Part shown: positions 16,391-24,135 of the stretch, one piece after another
Layout: every line of letters starts with the position of its first letter
Numbering within the stretch: position 1 is the first letter of the stretch
Origin: Moduliflexus sp964602655
GTDB lineage: Bacteria; Moduliflexota; Moduliflexia; Moduliflexales; Moduliflexaceae
Direction: 5' to 3'
Length of the DNA stretch: 64,000 bases
Assembly: GCA_964602655.1 (NCBI GenBank)
Contig: CAZRSF010000021.1
Location: 1 to 64,000 of the forward strand
Program-made: the position numbers and the translations under genes
Notes under the pieces: model-generated
Database searches by the model: none
What the model saw: the letters and a program-made list of their open reading frames with translations, nothing else
What the model was told of the DNA's origin: nothing

Positions 16391-17722
16391 ATGCTCAACA
16401 GCTTCAAACATCTGGGAACGAAAAAATCCAAAGAAGAGACGCAAATCGAGGCATATAAAGAACAGTTGCAGCGCGACCCGAATAATGTCAATATTCGGTT
16501 GAAATTAGGGGATATTTACGCCAAAATCGGCGATAAAAAATCCGCAATTCAAGAATATACGGCTGCCGCAGTTCAATATGCGAATGATGGATTTTTGGTG
16601 AAAGCGATTGCGGTCAATAAAATCATCGTCAGGCTTGAACCGGAACGGAAGGAAGCGTTAGACCGTTTATCCGATCTATATTTCCAGCGCGGGATTGTGG
16701 CGGAACCGCTGGTACAGCAGTATCGAGATGCGCAGACAGTTCAGGAAGCGCATGCCGAAGAGGACGAATCACTGGTAGAAGCGCCTGAAACCGCAGATGA
16801 AGAGATCGATCTGACGGTTGTTCAACACGAGTATCCTTCCTTAGAACGTTATGTCGGCTCTGTGCCGCTGTTAGCGCAACTCTCTTCGGAAAATCGTCAG
16901 TGGCTTGAAAAACAATGTCACATCCATACGACCCATGCCAAAGAATCTCTGCTTAAAGAGGCCGATGAGCCGGAATCGTTATTTGTCATTCTTGAAGGCA
17001 GCGTTCATATTTATACCAAAGATAAAGAAGGACAGGATTCCTTGTTGCAGCAGTTGAATGTCGGCGGATTTTGGGGGGGCGTGTTTTTATTTGCGCCCAT
17101 GCGCCAAAGCCAGGAAACGCCGTTACGCCCTGCGATCTCTGTCAGGGTGGAGCAGAGTGGCCGTGTGCTGGAAATTCCGAAGGCGGCCTTAACGACGCTC
17201 ATCAAACGAGAACCCGAATTGTCGGAATCGCTTCTCCTTGCGTATTATCAGCATAAAAACGCGGATGTGACCTTAGCGCGCGTTCCGCTGTTCAGCCACC
17301 TCGAACCGGTCGAACGCGCAAAGATTGCCGAACACTTCAGCCCGACAACATTTCGCAAAGGGACGACAATTATCGCCGAAGGAGAACATGGCGAAGAAAT
17401 GTATGTGATCAAAACCGGACAGGTCGGCGTGTACACCACATTGGTCGAGGAAGAAGGCGGCGTCAACGTGATTAAATCAGACCAGGAACGTTTGCATCTT
17501 GCCACGTTGCAAGATGGCGATTTTTTCGGCGAGCAGGCGCTGATCACGAACGAACCTCGTTCAGCGACAATCATTGCGATCTCTGACGTGCACGCCCTGA
17601 AATTCACCAAGCATGATCTTGCGATAGTCGTCAAGCAGTATCCTCGTATCGGGACGCTTCTCAAAAAATACCATCAGCAACGCATTGCTGATACCCTGGA
17701 ATCGTTAAAGGCTATCTGGTGA
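16391..17722 (+). CDS. TPR protein with two cyclic-nucleotide-binding (CRP-type) domains
   Basis: This 443-residue protein has no HTH. TPR-like helices lie at about residues 20-95 (DPNNVNIRLKLGDIYAKIGD), then an acidic linker, and two cNMP-binding beta-barrels at about 145-285 and 295-420. The second barrel has a canonical phosphate-binding cassette (FFGEQALITNEPRSATII). The first is degenerate (GGFWGGVFLFAPMRQS). I chose the ATG at 16391 because GGTGGAG lies at normal distance; a GTG at 16379 is possible. It opens a four-gene unit with 9-13 bp spacings. A cytoplasmic signalling scaffold responding to cAMP, cGMP or c-di-GMP is a reasonable inference, but the ligand is unknown. Confidence 0.8.
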   Translation: MLNSFKHLGTKKSKEETQIEAYKEQLQRDPNNVNIRLKLGDIYAKIGDKKSAIQEYTAAAVQYANDGFLVKAIAVNKIIVRLEPERKEALDRLSDLYFQRGIVAEPLVQQYRDAQTVQEAHAEEDESLVEAPETADEEIDLTVVQHEYPSLERYVGSVPLLAQLSSENRQWLEKQCHIHTTHAKESLLKEADEPESLFVILEGSVHIYTKDKEGQDSLLQQLNVGGFWGGVFLFAPMRQSQETPLRPAISVRVEQSGRVLEIPKAALTTLIKREPELSESLLLAYYQHKNADVTLARVPLFSHLEPVERAKIAEHFSPTTFRKGTTIIAEGEHGEEMYVIKTGQVGVYTTLVEEEGGVNVIKSDQERLHLATLQDGDFFGEQALITNEPRSATIIAISDVHALKFTKHDLAIVVKQYPRIGTLLKKYHQQRIADTLESLKAIW

Positions 17723-17731
17723 CGGACAGTC

Positions 17732-19018
17732 ATGAGATATGATTCGGACCCTCAATTCGTAAGAAGAATCCTGGGAGAAGTTGCGGCGCTCCAGAATGCG
17801 CTGGATCGCTTCATTAAGTCGAAAGGCGTTGCTGAGCATGTGTTCGATGAGTTAGCGCCGCTTGTGTTGTCCGTTTCTTCCACGCTTGATCATTTCATCC
17901 AACTGCATACCCTGAATCCTCAATTTTCGTTAAGCCGTTTCAGCGCGCATTACATTGAAAAGACATTGTCAGCCAGTTCAGAAACGATCTCGGCGCTCTT
18001 CCACCGCAAAGAATTTGCGAGCGTCGAGGCGCAGGTCGAATGGAATTTTACGCATTTTATCGCCCCCAGGCCGAACGGCAGCAATGAACAACTGTTGGTC
18101 AATATCTATAAAAAAATCTCGCAAACGTTAGATACCTATTACGCCGAACGCGTCAGAAATATGCACATCGCTGCCGTGTTGAACGAATGCGTCGGCTGGA
18201 CCGAGCACATCAACACGCACGGACATCATGATGTGCACGGCGTGATTATTTTTGCCGAAAAAGTCGCTCGCGACAGCGCGGTTGTTGATCAACGAGTGGA
18301 ATTGGTGAAAGAAATTTGCCAATCGCTCACGGAAAAAGTCGTGATTCCCGATATTTCCGACGAAGCCGAAATCGTGCGAACGGCCTCTGCGTTGGGGCAG
18401 ATGTTTTCGTTCTATCTGCTTGATCTCTATCAGGCATTGTTAGAAGACCTGGAAATTATTGCGCTGGCTGACAAAGACTTTCGCATTTTCGAAGCATACT
18501 GCCGGGAACATGATATTGATATTTATGAAGAATATCAAGATGTCCTCCAGACGCATTTTCATAACTACGTGCAAATCGTCAACGAGGATATTCTCACCAG
18601 TCTCGAACTCGTGCGGACAGCGAATCTGATTCTTGCCGCAGACGCGACGCATAAACGCTACCTTGACATCGAAATTCCCGAGGAAATCGTGGGAGAAAAC
18701 CTTTCGCGCGATATGCGTATGCTGGAACAGGCCATTCAAAAATTGCGGCGCGGCTTCCCTGAAGCCGTAGATGGATATTGGACAACCTTGCAGAAAATCC
18801 GAAAATTCAAAGGAGAAATTATCAAACCTGCGATTGAAGTCTATGGCACATATTTACGGTCGCAGCAAGATTTTTTCAAACAACTTTCACAGCATCAGAC
18901 GCGCTGGATCCCGATTTTGGACAGCGCGTTGGCCTGCCTTGATCCGCAAGACGATTTTTATCAGAAATGCCAGAAATTGAAAGAGAAAATAGATCAATTC
19001 GTCGCCAAAGAGGAATAA
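17732..19018 (+). CDS. Conserved-looking helical protein of unknown function
   Basis: I do not recognise this 428-residue protein. It is soluble, predicted helical from its heptad-like spacing, and rich in acidic residues and His (a notable cluster is HINTHGHHDVHG at about residues 158-169). No signal peptide or membrane segment is visible. It starts 9 bp after the TPR/cNMP gene and ends 13 bp before a nucleotidyltransferase gene, so it works with them. The His cluster could bind a metal, which is speculative. Confidence 0.7.
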   Translation: MRYDSDPQFVRRILGEVAALQNALDRFIKSKGVAEHVFDELAPLVLSVSSTLDHFIQLHTLNPQFSLSRFSAHYIEKTLSASSETISALFHRKEFASVEAQVEWNFTHFIAPRPNGSNEQLLVNIYKKISQTLDTYYAERVRNMHIAAVLNECVGWTEHINTHGHHDVHGVIIFAEKVARDSAVVDQRVELVKEICQSLTEKVVIPDISDEAEIVRTASALGQMFSFYLLDLYQALLEDLEIIALADKDFRIFEAYCREHDIDIYEEYQDVLQTHFHNYVQIVNEDILTSLELVRTANLILAADATHKRYLDIEIPEEIVGENLSRDMRMLEQAIQKLRRGFPEAVDGYWTTLQKIRKFKGEIIKPAIEVYGTYLRSQQDFFKQLSQHQTRWIPILDSALACLDPQDDFYQKCQKLKEKIDQFVAKEE

Positions 19019-19031
19019 GACCGAGAAACGC

Positions 19032-19787
19032 ATGAAAGCCATGATTTTTGCCGCCGGATTCGGGACGCGGCTGCGCCCGTTGACCGATTCCTGCCCGAAA
19101 GCCTTGATTCCGATACAAGGAACGCCATTGCTGGAAATTGCGATTCAACGATTGCAGCAGGCGGGCGTTCGGGAAATCATAATCAATGCGCATTATTTCG
19201 CCGACCTGATTTTCGAATTTGTGCGGCAGCGCGATCCCTCGGACGTGACGATTCAGGTGTCCGACGAACGCGATCTGCTCTTAGACACTGGCGGCGGACT
19301 CAAAAAAGCCGCCTGGTTTTTTGAGGACGGACAGCCGTTTTTCGCGCACAATGTTGATGTCGTCTCCGATGTTGATTTATCGGCATTATATCAATTCCAC
19401 TGCGCCCATCCTGACGCGCTTGCGACGTTATGCGTCATGAATCGCCCCTCGACGCGCAAATTATTGTTCGATCTGCGCGGACGCTTGTGCGGCTGGGAAC
19501 ATCAAGGGCGCGGCGAGCAGAAGATCGCGCGAACGCCTGCTGACGGAACATGGCAGGCATTCGCGTTCAGCGGCATTCACGTGATCAGCCCGACGCTCTT
19601 TGCAGTCATGCCAGAACAAACCGTGTTTTCAATGATCGACGTCTATCTCCAGGCCGCGTCAACCAGCGACATTCTGGCATATCCGCACGATCAGGGCTAC
19701 TGGATTGATGTCGGCACGCCGGAACGATTGGCGCAAGCAGAACAATTTTTTCGACCAGGGGGAACAAAAATCGTATGGCCTCGTTGA
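19032..19787 (+). CDS. Sugar nucleotidyltransferase (MurU/RmlA-like)
   Basis: This 251-residue Rossmann-like NTP transferase has the signature FAAGFGTRLRPLTDSCPKAL at residues 5-24, followed by IPIQGTPLLE. TGGGLKKA and the metal-binding NVDVVSDVDL also fit. It would activate a sugar-1-phosphate with UTP or GTP. Single-domain length is close to MurU (MurNAc-1-phosphate uridylyltransferase), but the kinase AmgK that partners MurU is not adjacent. The gene overlaps the next by 13 bp. Confidence 0.85.
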   Translation: MKAMIFAAGFGTRLRPLTDSCPKALIPIQGTPLLEIAIQRLQQAGVREIIINAHYFADLIFEFVRQRDPSDVTIQVSDERDLLLDTGGGLKKAAWFFEDGQPFFAHNVDVVSDVDLSALYQFHCAHPDALATLCVMNRPSTRKLLFDLRGRLCGWEHQGRGEQKIARTPADGTWQAFAFSGIHVISPTLFAVMPEQTVFSMIDVYLQAASTSDILAYPHDQGYWIDVGTPERLAQAEQFFRPGGTKIVWPR

Positions 19788-20710
19788 TGTTTCCATTTCG
19801 CGATATTATTCATCTCAGTAAAAATTCGGACATTCCGCATATTTACGATGTGGATATGAATCACCTTGACGAGTTGAAACGCTATCACTCGGTTGAGAGT
19901 CATATTGTTCTCTACCCCTACAGCCGTAAAGTCGGCTCGAATCATATCAGATTTTACCCGTTCGAAGAGTATGTTCACGATATTCTCAGCCATCAAAAAT
20001 CCGCCTACGAGCAAATCGCCAGCCAGTTCAATAAATTCCTCGGCATTTTTTTAGGCATCGTAATCACTGGTATTTTTGCCGTCTTCAATCCGAAGGATTT
20101 GCTCTCAGTCCAATCGATCATGTCGGTCATGGGCGCGTATTTTGTGGGCAAAGAACTGTGGGATGACGTGGAAAACGCGCTGATTCAACTGACCAAACAT
20201 TGGCGGGTGAAATACGTGGACAATTACTATTCGTACCGGCTCGAAAAATATACCACGCTGGCCATGTATTCCAGCTTTGCGAAAAAACAGCGCTACGGCA
20301 AAACCACGCTGCTGCCGGAGTTTATTGATTTTATCGAGCAGAGCAATTCCCAGACCTTACGCATGTATTTCAATATGGCGGATATCGATCTTGAGCAATG
20401 CTGCGACGGCGAATATTCCACGACGCGCCACCTCTTTTCCATTCACATCAATCCCGATCTCTTGGACGAATTCGAGCAGGACAGCTTTTTATTCGGCGTG
20501 AAACTCAGCCTGAACAAGAAATTTCTCGGCGTGACCCGCAGCTCTGAACTGTTCCAATCATTCCACAACGGGGCGCAAGGCGCATTGGACGAGTCTGGCG
20601 TCTGGCACGATGGCAGCATTTTCTATCGCAACACCATGACCATCGGACGGCTCAAATTTTTTCTGAAAAGCGGGATTATGCCGCAGCAAGCCATCATCGC
20701 GCGGAGTTAA
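19775..20710 (+). CDS. Unknown protein with a central hydrophobic hairpin
   Basis: This 311-residue protein is not recognised. A hydrophobic region at about residues 88-125 (FLGIFLGIVITGIFAVFNP, then SIMSVMGAYFVG) could be two membrane helices, so the flanking domains would be on one side of the inner membrane. The start overlaps the nucleotidyltransferase by 13 bp, which indicates coupling. It is the last gene of the four-gene unit that begins with the TPR/cNMP protein. Confidence 0.7.
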   Translation: MASLMFPFRDIIHLSKNSDIPHIYDVDMNHLDELKRYHSVESHIVLYPYSRKVGSNHIRFYPFEEYVHDILSHQKSAYEQIASQFNKFLGIFLGIVITGIFAVFNPKDLLSVQSIMSVMGAYFVGKELWDDVENALIQLTKHWRVKYVDNYYSYRLEKYTTLAMYSSFAKKQRYGKTTLLPEFIDFIEQSNSQTLRMYFNMADIDLEQCCDGEYSTTRHLFSIHINPDLLDEFEQDSFLFGVKLSLNKKFLGVTRSSELFQSFHNGAQGALDESGVWHDGSIFYRNTMTIGRLKFFLKSGIMPQQAIIARS

Positions 20711-20744
20711 GGCATCCCCCGAACATTCCTATTGACACGATCTG

Positions 20745-20795
20745 AGGAGTGCGAAAGTGAAGCTTTCGCTGTCAAAGCTTCGCCTTGACACTCCT
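20745..20795. repeat. Palindrome family A, copy 3
   Basis: The sequence runs aggagtgcgaaagtga to cgccttgacactcct. It ends 51 bp upstream of the PII-like start and opens a false 30-residue N-terminal extension to that frame. Confidence 0.8.
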
Positions 20796-20846
20796 GAAGC
20801 GGAGTCGATAGTCATAAATAATGCTATACTTAGAAATTGTGTTACC

Positions 20847-21194
20847 ATGAAACTCTTAGTGTTCGTGCTGAATAAAGAAGAATTATTGGATGAAGTGCTG
20901 GTGGCGTATGTCGAAGCGGGCATTACCGGGGCAACGATCCTCGATTCCGAGGGGATGGGGCGATTTCTGACCTACGAAGTGCCGCTGTTTGCGGCGTTCA
21001 AAGATTTTATGAAAGGGAATAAGCCGTATAATAAAACGATCTTTTCAGTGGTCACGCACGAAGAACGGATTCCGAAATTGGAAAAACTGCTGGATAACGT
21101 CTGCGGCAATCTCGATGAACCCGGCACCGGAATTTTGTTTACCGTGCCGATTGATTATGCGCGAGGGCTGGTCAAAGAGGAAGAGGAGGAATGA
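20847..21194 (+). CDS. PII-like (GlnB/CutA-fold) signalling protein
   Basis: This 115-residue protein has the PII-like ferredoxin fold pattern. It starts MKLLVFVLNKEELLDEVL, then has YVEAGITGATILDSEGMG as in PII, where GATV precedes the T-loop, then VTHEERIPKLEKLLDNV and the hydrophobic GTGILFTVPID strand. The T-loop is short and lacks the uridylylated Tyr motif, so a nucleotide or ion sensor rather than classical GlnB is likely. The frame extends into the upstream repeat, so I take the ATG at 20847. The stop overlaps the next start (ATGA). Confidence 0.75.
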   Translation: MKLLVFVLNKEELLDEVLVAYVEAGITGATILDSEGMGRFLTYEVPLFAAFKDFMKGNKPYNKTIFSVVTHEERIPKLEKLLDNVCGNLDEPGTGILFTVPIDYARGLVKEEEEE

Positions 21195-21658
21195 GCATGA
21201 AATTGTCGGAGATTTTGGATCGCCGCTGCATCAAGTTGGACATGTATGCGACCAAAAAGGCGGAAGCGATTGAAGAGTTGGTGAATCTGCTCTTGAAAAC
21301 CGGAAACGTCTCAAGCATCAAAGGTCTGGCGGATGAACTCATGGCGCAAGAAGAAGTGGTTTCGACCGGTATTGGCGAAGGCGTCGCGATCCCGCATAAA
21401 TTGGTCAGCCATGTGGAGCAGGCGGTCATGGCGTTTGGCCGGAAATCTGAGGGCATCAAATTCAATGCGATTGATAAGCAGCCGGTGACGCTGCTCTTTC
21501 TGATTTTAGGACCGAAAGGCAAACCGACCGAGCATCTGCAACTTTTAAGCAAATTATCGCGTTTCCTTCATCATGCGCAATTCAAAAACATGCTGCTGAC
21601 GGCGCAAACCGCTGATGAAATTTGGGAGGCGTTGCGGCGGCAGGAAGAGATCGAGTAG
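21191..21658 (+). CDS. PTS EIIA(Ntr/Fru)-type domain protein
   Basis: This 155-residue PTS_EIIA_2 domain stands alone, like PtsN. The phospho-acceptor His lies in STGIGEGVAIPHKLV, and LLFLILGPKGKPTEHLQLLS matches the family. No EIIB, EIIC, HPr or EI is nearby, so a regulatory role is likely. EIIA(Ntr) proteins bind potassium transporters or kinases, and EIIA_2 domains also occur fused to cation antiporters. Here it lies 8 bp upstream of the Mrp-type antiporter cluster and overlaps the PII-like gene, which suggests control of ion exchange. Confidence 0.88.
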   Translation: MSMKLSEILDRRCIKLDMYATKKAEAIEELVNLLLKTGNVSSIKGLADELMAQEEVVSTGIGEGVAIPHKLVSHVEQAVMAFGRKSEGIKFNAIDKQPVTLLFLILGPKGKPTEHLQLLSKLSRFLHHAQFKNMLLTAQTADEIWEALRRQEEIE

Positions 21659-21666
21659 GAGAGTCC

Positions 21667-22179
21667 ATGAACGTCTCAACGAAGTGGAAACTTGTCAGAA
21701 TCGCCCTGACCACGCTCTATTTGATGGTGGGATGGGTGGTGTTTACAGGAACGATTGCCCCATCATCGCTCGTGTTAGGCTTCGGTTTTTGCCTCTTTAT
21801 CGCGCTGCTCACGTACAGCATGTTCATTGACGAGCATGAAGCGCAGCGCCGTTCCCTGCTCCCTCGCGTCCATTGGCTGTTTGTGTTCATACTGGCAGTG
21901 GTGTACAAAATGTATATCGCCAGTTTCGAGGTGCTGCTCAACGTGATTCGCGGCAATATCAATCCGCGCGTCGTGCATTTTCGCACCGCGCTGAAATCCG
22001 ACGTGGCGCGCGTGATGTTAGCCAATGCCATCACCTTGACGCCCGGCACGATGACGCTGAATATTGACGATGATCATTTGATCGTTCACTGGCTCGACGC
22101 CAAAACCTTGCATTCCAAGTACGCAGGCGAGCTGATCAAAGGGGACTTCGAAGCCCTGTTGAAACGAGTGTTTATCTGA
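21667..22179 (+). CDS. mnhE: Na+/H+ antiporter subunit E (MnhE/MbhA-like)
   Basis: This 170-residue membrane protein has TMs at about 12-50 and 69-90. It carries the MnhE marks NVIRGNINPRVVHF and ANAITLTPGTMTLNI. I use the ATG at 21667; the open frame extends into the EIIA gene. It is the first Mrp gene. Its stop overlaps the next start (TGATG). Confidence 0.93.
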   Translation: MNVSTKWKLVRIALTTLYLMVGWVVFTGTIAPSSLVLGFGFCLFIALLTYSMFIDEHEAQRRSLLPRVHWLFVFILAVVYKMYIASFEVLLNVIRGNINPRVVHFRTALKSDVARVMLANAITLTPGTMTLNIDDDHLIVHWLDAKTLHSKYAGELIKGDFEALLKRVFI

Positions 22180-22394
22180 TGATACTCTCATTCGACATCA
22201 TGATCTATTTTTTCCTGTTCACGACCGTTGACCGCATGATCGGGCTGAATCTTGTGTCGGCGCAAGTGCTGGCGATGCTCGTGCTGTTAGCGGTCAAAGA
22301 ACAGTTAGCGATGTATCTTGATGTCGCGCTGGTCTATGCGATTTTCGGCTTTGTGGGCATGTTGGCGATTACTCGTTATTTCGGACGCCGGTAG
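22179..22394 (+). CDS. mnhF: Na+/H+ antiporter subunit F (MnhF/MbhB-like)
   Basis: This 71-residue protein has the length and three-helix pattern of MnhF, including the central TTVDRMIGLNLVSAQVL and the closing IFGFVGMLAITRYFGRR. It overlaps mnhE by one base. It belongs to the membrane arm of the antiporter. Confidence 0.92.
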   Translation: MILSFDIMIYFFLFTTVDRMIGLNLVSAQVLAMLVLLAVKEQLAMYLDVALVYAIFGFVGMLAITRYFGRR

Positions 22395-22414
22395 CGCGGG
22401 GCTGCATCCCCGCG
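22395..22414. repeat. Small hairpin between mnhF and mnhG
   Basis: The arms cgcgggg and ccccgcg enclose a 6-nt loop. It lies directly after the mnhF stop codon. Confidence 0.6.
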
Positions 22415-22435
22415 AAATGAATTTCTGGAGGAAGA

Positions 22436-22768
22436 ATGATGATCTGGCTGGCGCAACTCTTTTTGCTGCTTGGAATCATTTTCAGCGTCATGGGCAATCT
22501 CGGCGCGTTGCTGTTTCCCGATGTCTATACTCGGCTTCAGGCGTCTTCGACATGCGGCACGACATCGATCTTTTCGATTTTTATCGCGGCGCTGCTCGTC
22601 GAAGGGTTTTCGCCGCTCGCTGGAAAAATCATGGCGATCACGCTTTTTTTCATGATTTCCAGCCCGTTGTCATCCTATATTATCGCCCGTTTCGCCTGGA
22701 ATCAGGATATTGTGGCATGGCGAAAATTCAAGCCGCGCCCGCCTGCCTCGGAGGATTCGACGGAATGA
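22436..22768 (+). CDS. mnhG: Na+/H+ antiporter subunit G (MnhG/MbhC-like)
   Basis: This 110-residue protein has three TMs and the family motif LLFPDVYTRLQASSTCGT. GGAGGAAG precedes the start; ATG at 22436 or 22439 are both possible. The stop overlaps the next start (ATGA). Confidence 0.93.
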   Translation: MMIWLAQLFLLLGIIFSVMGNLGALLFPDVYTRLQASSTCGTTSIFSIFIAALLVEGFSPLAGKIMAITLFFMISSPLSSYIIARFAWNQDIVAWRKFKPRPPASEDSTE

Positions 22769-22998
22769 CCGAAATTCTGCTGGCAGTGCAAGTCGTCGTC
22801 TGTTGGTTGGCGCTTCAGGCGAAAGACCTGTTGAACGCGGTGATTTTTTTGTCCGTGTTCAGCTTGTTGAACGCGCTGTTTTTCTTTTATCTCCACGCGC
22901 CGGACGTGGCCTTGACCGAAGCGGCGGTCGGCGCAGGGATTTCGACCTTTATTTTCGTCTGGATTATTTATAAAACCGACCGGCGTGACGGCGACTGA
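22765..22998 (+). CDS. DUF4040 / MbhD-like antiporter subunit (C-terminal MrpA fragment)
   Basis: This 77-residue protein is the DUF4040 module, with AVIFLSVFSLLNALFFFYLH and DVALTEAAVGAGISTF as in MbhD. In Bacillus-type Mrp the same region forms part of the C-terminal end of MrpA. The ATG at 22765 overlaps the mnhG stop. The frame also extends upstream over mnhG, which I reject as a start. Confidence 0.88.
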   Translation: MTEILLAVQVVVCWLALQAKDLLNAVIFLSVFSLLNALFFFYLHAPDVALTEAAVGAGISTFIFVWIIYKTDRRDGD

Positions 22999-23003
22999 TA
23001 ATA

Positions 23004-23036
23004 AGCCCTGCCAGGGTTTCGAACCCTGGCAGGGCT
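23004..23036. repeat. Palindrome family B, copy 3
   Basis: The arms AGCCCTGCCAGGGTT and AACCCTGGCAGGGCT enclose a 3-nt loop. It lies inside the antiporter operon, between the DUF4040 gene and the MbhE-like gene. Confidence 0.9.
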
Positions 23037-23050
23037 GTTTGACGGAAACA

Positions 23051-23314
23051 ATGACAAGCAAATGGCTGTATCATGGGATCATTGCGGTGACGCTGTTCGC
23101 GTTCGGAGCGATCTTGCTCCGCTCGCTCGCCTTCCCGCCCGCGCCATCGGCAACGACCGTCTATTTTTTCCAACACGGCATCGCCGACACCGGCGCGATC
23201 AATCTCGTCACGGCGATTTATTTGGGCTACCGCGCCTTCGATACCCTCGGCGAAACGATTGTGCTGATGCTGGCGGTGTCGGGCGTCGTCTGGCTGATTG
23301 GGAAAAAATCATGA
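23051..23314 (+). CDS. MbhE-like antiporter subunit
   Basis: This 87-residue protein has a TM at about 7-26, the periplasmic segment YFFQHGIADTGAINLVTAIY and the family ending GYRAFDTLGETIVLMLAVSG. That motif also occurs near the end of MrpA. I chose the ATG at 23051 after the repeat. It overlaps the next gene by 4 bp. Confidence 0.88.
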   Translation: MTSKWLYHGIIAVTLFAFGAILLRSLAFPPAPSATTVYFFQHGIADTGAINLVTAIYLGYRAFDTLGETIVLMLAVSGVVWLIGKKS

Positions 23315-23727
23315 GAAAAACCGATATTCTGGACGTCGCGGCCAGAAAACTTGCGCCTTTCATCCTGCTGTTCGGCTGTTACGTCATCGCCTACGGTCAT
23401 CTGTCCCCCGGCGGCGGATTTCAGGGCGGCGTCGTGCTGGCATCCGGAATCATTCTTTTGGCGCTCTGTCAGGGCGTCAAGCCGATCCAACGCCTGTTTC
23501 CGTCTCGCGCCATCAGCCTGACGGAAACGTTCGGGTTTCTCGCGTTTCTGCTGATCGGTCTGATTGGCCTGACGGTCAGCGGCTATTTTCTGTTCAATAT
23601 TTTTCCGCCGGACAAGGCCGGAAACACCGCGAATGTCGGGTTTATTTTCGTATTGAACATGATCATCGGCCTGAAAGTCGGCGCAGGCATGACACTGATC
23701 TGTTTTTATCTGTTTTGGGATGAATAA
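23311..23727 (+). CDS. mnhB: Na+/H+ antiporter subunit B (MnhB/MbhF-like)
   Basis: This 138-residue protein has four TMs and the MnhB motif HLSPGGGFQGGVVLASGIIL at about residues 29-48. It ends FVLNMIIGLKVGAGMTLI. The ATG at 23311 overlaps the preceding stop codon (ATGA). Confidence 0.93.
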   Translation: MRKTDILDVAARKLAPFILLFGCYVIAYGHLSPGGGFQGGVVLASGIILLALCQGVKPIQRLFPSRAISLTETFGFLAFLLIGLIGLTVSGYFLFNIFPPDKAGNTANVGFIFVLNMIIGLKVGAGMTLICFYLFWDE

Positions 23728-23745
23728 ACGTTCGGGATTCGACAT

Positions 23746-23778
23746 AACCCTGCCAGGGTTCGAAACCCTGGCAGGGTT
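23746..23778. repeat. Palindrome family B, copy 4
   Basis: The arms AACCCTGCCAGGGTT and AACCCTGGCAGGGTT enclose a 3-nt loop. It lies between mnhB and mnhC and ends 12 bp before the mnhC start. Confidence 0.9.
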
Positions 23779-23790
23779 GAGTCTGACATT

Positions 23791-24135
23791 ATGTTTGCAG
23801 GCGGCTTGATTCTGCTGATTTTTCTGCTGGGCGTGTGGGGACTTTTCGCCAAACGGAATGTGATCAAAAAAGTCATCGCGCTGAATATCATCAATAGCGC
23901 GGTCATCATGCTTTTCATCTACGTCGGCTCGTTTTCCGGTGAATCTGCGCCGATTCTCGTCGAGGGCGTGACGGAGATCGTTGATCCGATTCCGCAGGCG
24001 CTCATGCTGACCGCCATCGTCGTCGGGATTTGCACGACGGCCTTAGCGCTCTCGCTCGTGTACAAAATGTATCAAAAATATCAGTCCCTCGATATTGCCG
24101 AGATCGAACGGCAGATACGCCATGATCCATCATAA
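23791..24135 (+). CDS. mnhC: Na+/H+ antiporter subunit C (NuoK-like, MnhC/MbhG-like)
   Basis: This 114-residue protein has three TMs and the NuoK-like LNIINSAVIMLFI. The extended loop DPIPQALMLTAIVVGICTTAL is diagnostic of MnhC. It overlaps mnhD by 14 bp. Confidence 0.94.
   Translation: MFAGGLILLIFLLGVWGLFAKRNVIKKVIALNIINSAVIMLFIYVGSFSGESAPILVEGVTEIVDPIPQALMLTAIVVGICTTALALSLVYKMYQKYQSLDIAEIERQIRHDPS

Noticed and set aside
22318..22764. Long frame fused ahead of the DUF4040 gene
   Set aside because: It runs antiparallel in sense over mnhF/mnhG in another frame; the ATG at 22765 gives the family start.
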